DNA of 10,669 bases, taken from Funneliformis mosseae (taxonomy: Eukaryota > Glomeromycota > Glomeromycetes > Glomerales > Glomeraceae). A model generated the notes under the pieces. It saw only the letters and a program-made list of their open reading frames with translations. It did not search any database and had not been told where the DNA came from. Positions 8,462-10,669 of the stretch are shown here, piece after piece. The stretch covers positions 1 to 10,669 of the forward strand of contig CAJVPP010003816.1 of the NCBI GenBank assembly GCA_910592005.1. Direction: 5' to 3'. Made by a program: the position numbers and the translations under genes. The stretch's first letter is position 1. Each line of letters starts with the position of its first letter.

Positions 8462-9495
8462 TTAATATTTCGTTGGATCTCCATTTGCAACAAGAATAGC
8501 CTGAACCTAATGTGACATTGACTTGATCAAATTTTAATAATAATTTACAGATACCGCATTCCATTCCTCCTTAACTCACTACTTCAATTGCATAATACTT
8601 GATAGCTGAGAATCACGCTTACAAATTCTAATCTTAATATATGACTAAATGTTTTCTATAGGGTTAATATCTGAGCTTTGTGCCAGCTAAGAAAGCAATT
8701 TAACATTCGAGGATTTAATGAGGGAATGTGCGACTTTTGCAATGTAAACAGGTGCGTTATCTTCTTGAAAAAAAATTTTTTTTTGATTTTTTGCATGAAA
8801 CTTAACTGTGGAAATTACATAATTAACCAAGATATTATGATACATATTTTCAGTTACGTGACCAACCAAAGGAATTAAAGGATTCATACCAACTCAGGAA
8901 AAACACTTCCAGAATATGTGATCAAAGCTCTTTTGAACTGTAACTGCAATGCAGTCTTCATAGAATTCTTCAGAAGGTTTACGCTATACTCGCCCAAAAC
9001 CTGACATTCTAAATTGTATGTAAGTAGACTCGTCTGATTATACTACTTTTTTAAAATCTTCTACAGTCTAATTTTTGTAAGTACGAGTTCAAAATAAACG
9101 CCTTTCTTTATTAATTTCAGAAATTAATAGACTGAAGCGAGAAATGCGCAAGTGAAGACCTTATTTGATTAATTCATTATAGACAGTTTGTTTGGAAATA
9201 GTTTTATTTGTTTTATTTATAACATTTAAACGTATTTGGAAGAGGGTTTGATGTTAAGTTTTTTTATTTCTAACCACTGAACGCTTGAGATGTTTGCGTT
9301 TTACTTCGTTAAGGATTTGTGGTCAACCTATTTATTTCTTCAGAAGTTATTTTAACTTATATGACTTTTATACACGTCAAACAAAGGAACGAGAGCAATC
9401 AACAATTGCGAAGATTCTGAAATTTAAATGGCCTAATTTTTTGCAGCAATAATTCTCCCTTTTTGAACATTGCTAAGTTCTTTTCTGAGACACAT
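8462..9495 (-). pseudogene. Decayed Tc1-type transposase, DD34E
   Basis: ATG at 9495 (MCLRKELSNVQKGRIIAAK) to TAA at 8462, about 344 codons, the normal length for Tc1. One frameshift at about 9437 follows GRIIAAK. After it a single frame runs to the end. The N-terminal DNA-binding half includes LGHLNFRIFAIVDCSRSF and KTISKQTVYNELIK. The catalytic half has SDEST (first Asp), FGRV-stop-RKPSEEFYE, FQEDNAPVYIAK (second Asp) and LAQSSDINPIENI (Glu), with 34 residues between the last two acidic residues. Stops lie mostly at Trp positions of the family: before SDEST, before RKPSEE, after KCFS, before LAQSSD and after PIENI. The longest unbroken piece is 8687-8887. Non-functional copy; the catalytic triad is retained. 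Confidence 0.95.
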
Positions 9496-9691
9496 TGTTG
9501 TGACAAATTTTTTCTCAATATATAATGTAAAAAATTTTTTGTGTACCTAAATGACCTCATTTATATATCACAATGACGTTTTGTTTATATTTTTAGTTAG
9601 ACACAGTCACGCGCAATTAAAAATAGAAATTATGGCTTGATTCAGCAGAGATATAATGATACGCGTCACTTTTGTATCATATCAACCAGGG

Positions 9692-9715
9692 TGGCCAATA
9701 CTTTTTATACCCCTG
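9692..9715 (-). repeat. Right terminal inverted repeat of the second Tc1 element
   Basis: The inverted complement begins CAGGGGTATAAAAAGTATTG and continues to GGCCA. It pairs with 8363-8388 with a 2-base length difference. Inside this point the two ends diverge. Confidence 0.93.
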
Positions 9716-9717
9716 TA
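9716..9717. other. TA target duplication, right copy of the second Tc1 element
   Basis: TA directly after the last G of the element. The local sequence is TATAT, so the position is fixed by the repeat end. Confidence 0.9.
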
Positions 9718-9888
9718 TATGATGATAATGGATCTTTAACAATTTTCTTCATCCATTTTGCTGATTTCTGATAAATAATATAGGTGATTACTGAGAATTC
9801 AGAGTAAAGATCGATTTTCATATTTTGCAATTCGTTAGTCATTTTCTTTAAACAAATACTTTGTGACCTTTACTCGCCGAGCTGTTTT

Positions 9889-9961
9889 CTAATAAATAAT
9901 AAATGATATTAAATTATTAATTCAAATAAACCTAAATTCAGAATATATTTTATTTACTTAC
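9889..9961 (-). other. Intron, 73 nt
   Basis: Consensus donor GAA|GTAAGT (9961-9956) and acceptor ATTTATTAG ending at 9889. It splits a codon after two bases, joining IIIIKYM-K-KQLGE in frame, which supports both exons as real coding sequence. Confidence 0.8.
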
Positions 9962-10224
9962 TTCATATACTTAATTATTATTATAAATTTGTCATAGCTC
10001 TAAAAGGCCCTTTTCATTTTTCTTAATTCTTCAAGCTGACTGATATAACTTATGAAGGGTTTTCAGCCAATTCATAAGTTAATCAACAGAAGGTTGAAAA
10101 TTCAGAGCTAAGAACTTTTATAATTCTAGAATTAGATTATAATATAATACAGTATTTTTTTTATTATTGAAAGATTCGTTATAGTCTTTAAGCTAATGGT
10201 ATTTAAAATTGCCTTTATTTCAGC

Positions 10225-10294
10225 CTAAATATGAAAAGCAAAAAAAAATCAGCTAAAAATTTAAATTATTTAGACATAAATTCAAATATATTCT
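10225..10294 (-). other. Probable intron, about 70 nt, donor lost
   Basis: The acceptor TTTTCATATTTAG ends at 10225 after a long T-tract. No GT donor is visible after the NIKKT codons. ATATATTTG near 10294 could be a donor changed from GT to AT. The left edge is approximate. Confidence 0.45.
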
Positions 10295-10505
10295 AGTTTT
10301 TTTTATATTAGCCTTTTCTGTTATCAAATTATTATCATCTTCGGAAATGTTTTACATCAATTCTAATTCATCATCGATATAATGCACTGGCTTTTTTCTC
10401 TTTGATTTTAATGACAATTTTCTGATATTTCTTCATTTTACAGGAGGACTGGCATTGGACTGCTTCAATAATCTGGGCAGTTGTAATCTCTTAAATCGGT
10501 CAAGT

Positions 10506-10569
10506 CTTAAATATTAAAAAAGAAAAATTAGTTATTATAAATATAGAATATTAATATACGAATTTTTAC
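10506..10569 (-). other. Intron, 64 nt
   Basis: Donor GAAAG|GTAAAA (GT at 10569-10568) and acceptor TTTTTTAATATTTAAG ending at 10506. The junction splits a codon after two bases and reads LDLQE-R-LDRFKRLQLP without a break. Confidence 0.75.
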
Positions 10570-10583
10570 CTTTCCTGTAAATC

Positions 10584-10669
10584 TAGAGTTCCGAATGAGT
10601 CGAGTCGAGTCGAGTTTAAAGACCAACTCTATTCGACTCATTTTTTTCGAGTCAAGTCGAGTCAAATTT
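10584..10669. mobile_element. Probable end of another DNA transposon, GAGTC subterminal repeats
   Basis: GAGTC is repeated at 10597-10614 (three full copies plus GAG). Inverted copies occur at 10634-10639, and CGAGTCAAGTCGAGTC at 10648-10663 can pair with them. Stacked short repeats in both orientations are usual at hAT ends. The coding sequence of exon A stops making sense here, near TAGAGTTCCG at 10584. The element runs past the window, so class and boundary are inferred. Confidence 0.45.

Larger units (their letters stand above)
8363..9715 (-). mobile_element. Second complete Tc1-type element, different family
   Basis: The 1353-bp element has inverted ends sharing GGTATAAAAAGTATTGGCCA, flanked by TA at 8361-8362 and 9716-9717. 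It carries one transposase gene on its minus strand. It is inserted into exon D of the gene remnant, between codons for LSSY and TIFDN. Removing it with one TA copy restores the exon frame. Its terminal repeats and its protein differ clearly from those of the element at 274-1932, so these are separate invasions. Confidence 0.95.
7978..10583 (-). pseudogene. Unrecognised multi-exon gene remnant, split by a Tc1 element
   Basis: Five exon pieces read right to left. A ends at 10570 (TLDLQER). B is 10505 to about 10295 (RFKRLQLPRLLKQSNAS, KKPVHYIDDELELM, NISEDDNNLI). C is 10224-9962 (FLALNFQPSVD, LMNWLKTLHKLYQ, SQLEELRKMKRAF). D is 9888-9716 continued at 8360-8336 (LKKMTNELQNMKIDLYSEFS, KWMKKIVKDPLSSYITIFDN). 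E is 8259-7978 (KILDPYTATTLSFQIQQKRK, YKVQPGMIYNTEVKAG, EEYVIETKKYTKVRRKV). Reading phase agrees from A to B and from C to D. Stops sit in B (two), C, D (TAA after QLGE) and E (TGA before LYKVQPG), and C has frame changes near 10045. The protein is helix-rich, basic and without transmembrane segments. Family unknown. It could be a host gene or the gene of an older element. Confidence 0.7.

Noticed and set aside
8678..8878. Plus-strand ORF of 66 codons
   Set aside because: Antisense of the catalytic region of the second Tc1 transposase, whose minus-strand reading carries QEDNAP and the correct spacing.

Overview
The window is very AT-rich eukaryotic nuclear DNA, rough impression about 80% A+T. 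It is dominated by decayed DNA transposons and by gene remnants carrying short GT-AG introns of about 64-76 nt. No ORF is intact at a normal protein length, and I see no rRNA, tRNA, CRISPR or bacterial-style signals. AT richness, tiny introns, abundant BED-type hAT and Tc1 elements, and decay mostly by C-to-T and G-to-A changes would suit an early-diverging fungus such as an arbuscular mycorrhizal one. That assignment is an inference from style, not a proof.

Left part, 1-3030: a decayed hAT transposase gene reads right to left. It has an N-terminal BED zinc finger near 2700-2570, the RNase H-like core, and a C-terminal half running off the window at position 1. A complete Tc1-type element (274-1932) is inserted inside it, with 31-bp inverted repeats, a TA duplication on each side and its own decayed DD34E transposase. 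Removing it joins the hAT reading frame exactly. A nested palindromic zone (2954-3028) upstream of the BED finger probably belongs to the hAT end.

Middle part, 3030-6900: extremely AT-rich and without intact genes. A minus-strand remnant (3187-3444) and plus-strand patches (3782-4113, 4425-4604, 4696-4818, 5130-5670) read like protein but are broken and unrecognised.

Repeat zone, 6941-7978: a hairpin, a degenerate tandem repeat with a roughly 100-111 bp period, then a second tandem array with a 54-66 bp period. Read on the minus strand, most units of the second array look like a 19-20 nt mini-exon followed by a short intron with GT, a T-rich tract and CAG.

Right part, 7978-10583: an unrecognised multi-exon gene remnant on the minus strand with five exon pieces and three clear introns. 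Its reading phases agree across several junctions despite stop codons. One exon is split by a second complete Tc1-type element (8363-9715) of a different family. The 5' side of the gene is cut off at about 10584 by GAGTC-repeat DNA that looks like the end of yet another transposon. Overall the window records a stack of insertions into older genes, followed by decay of everything.
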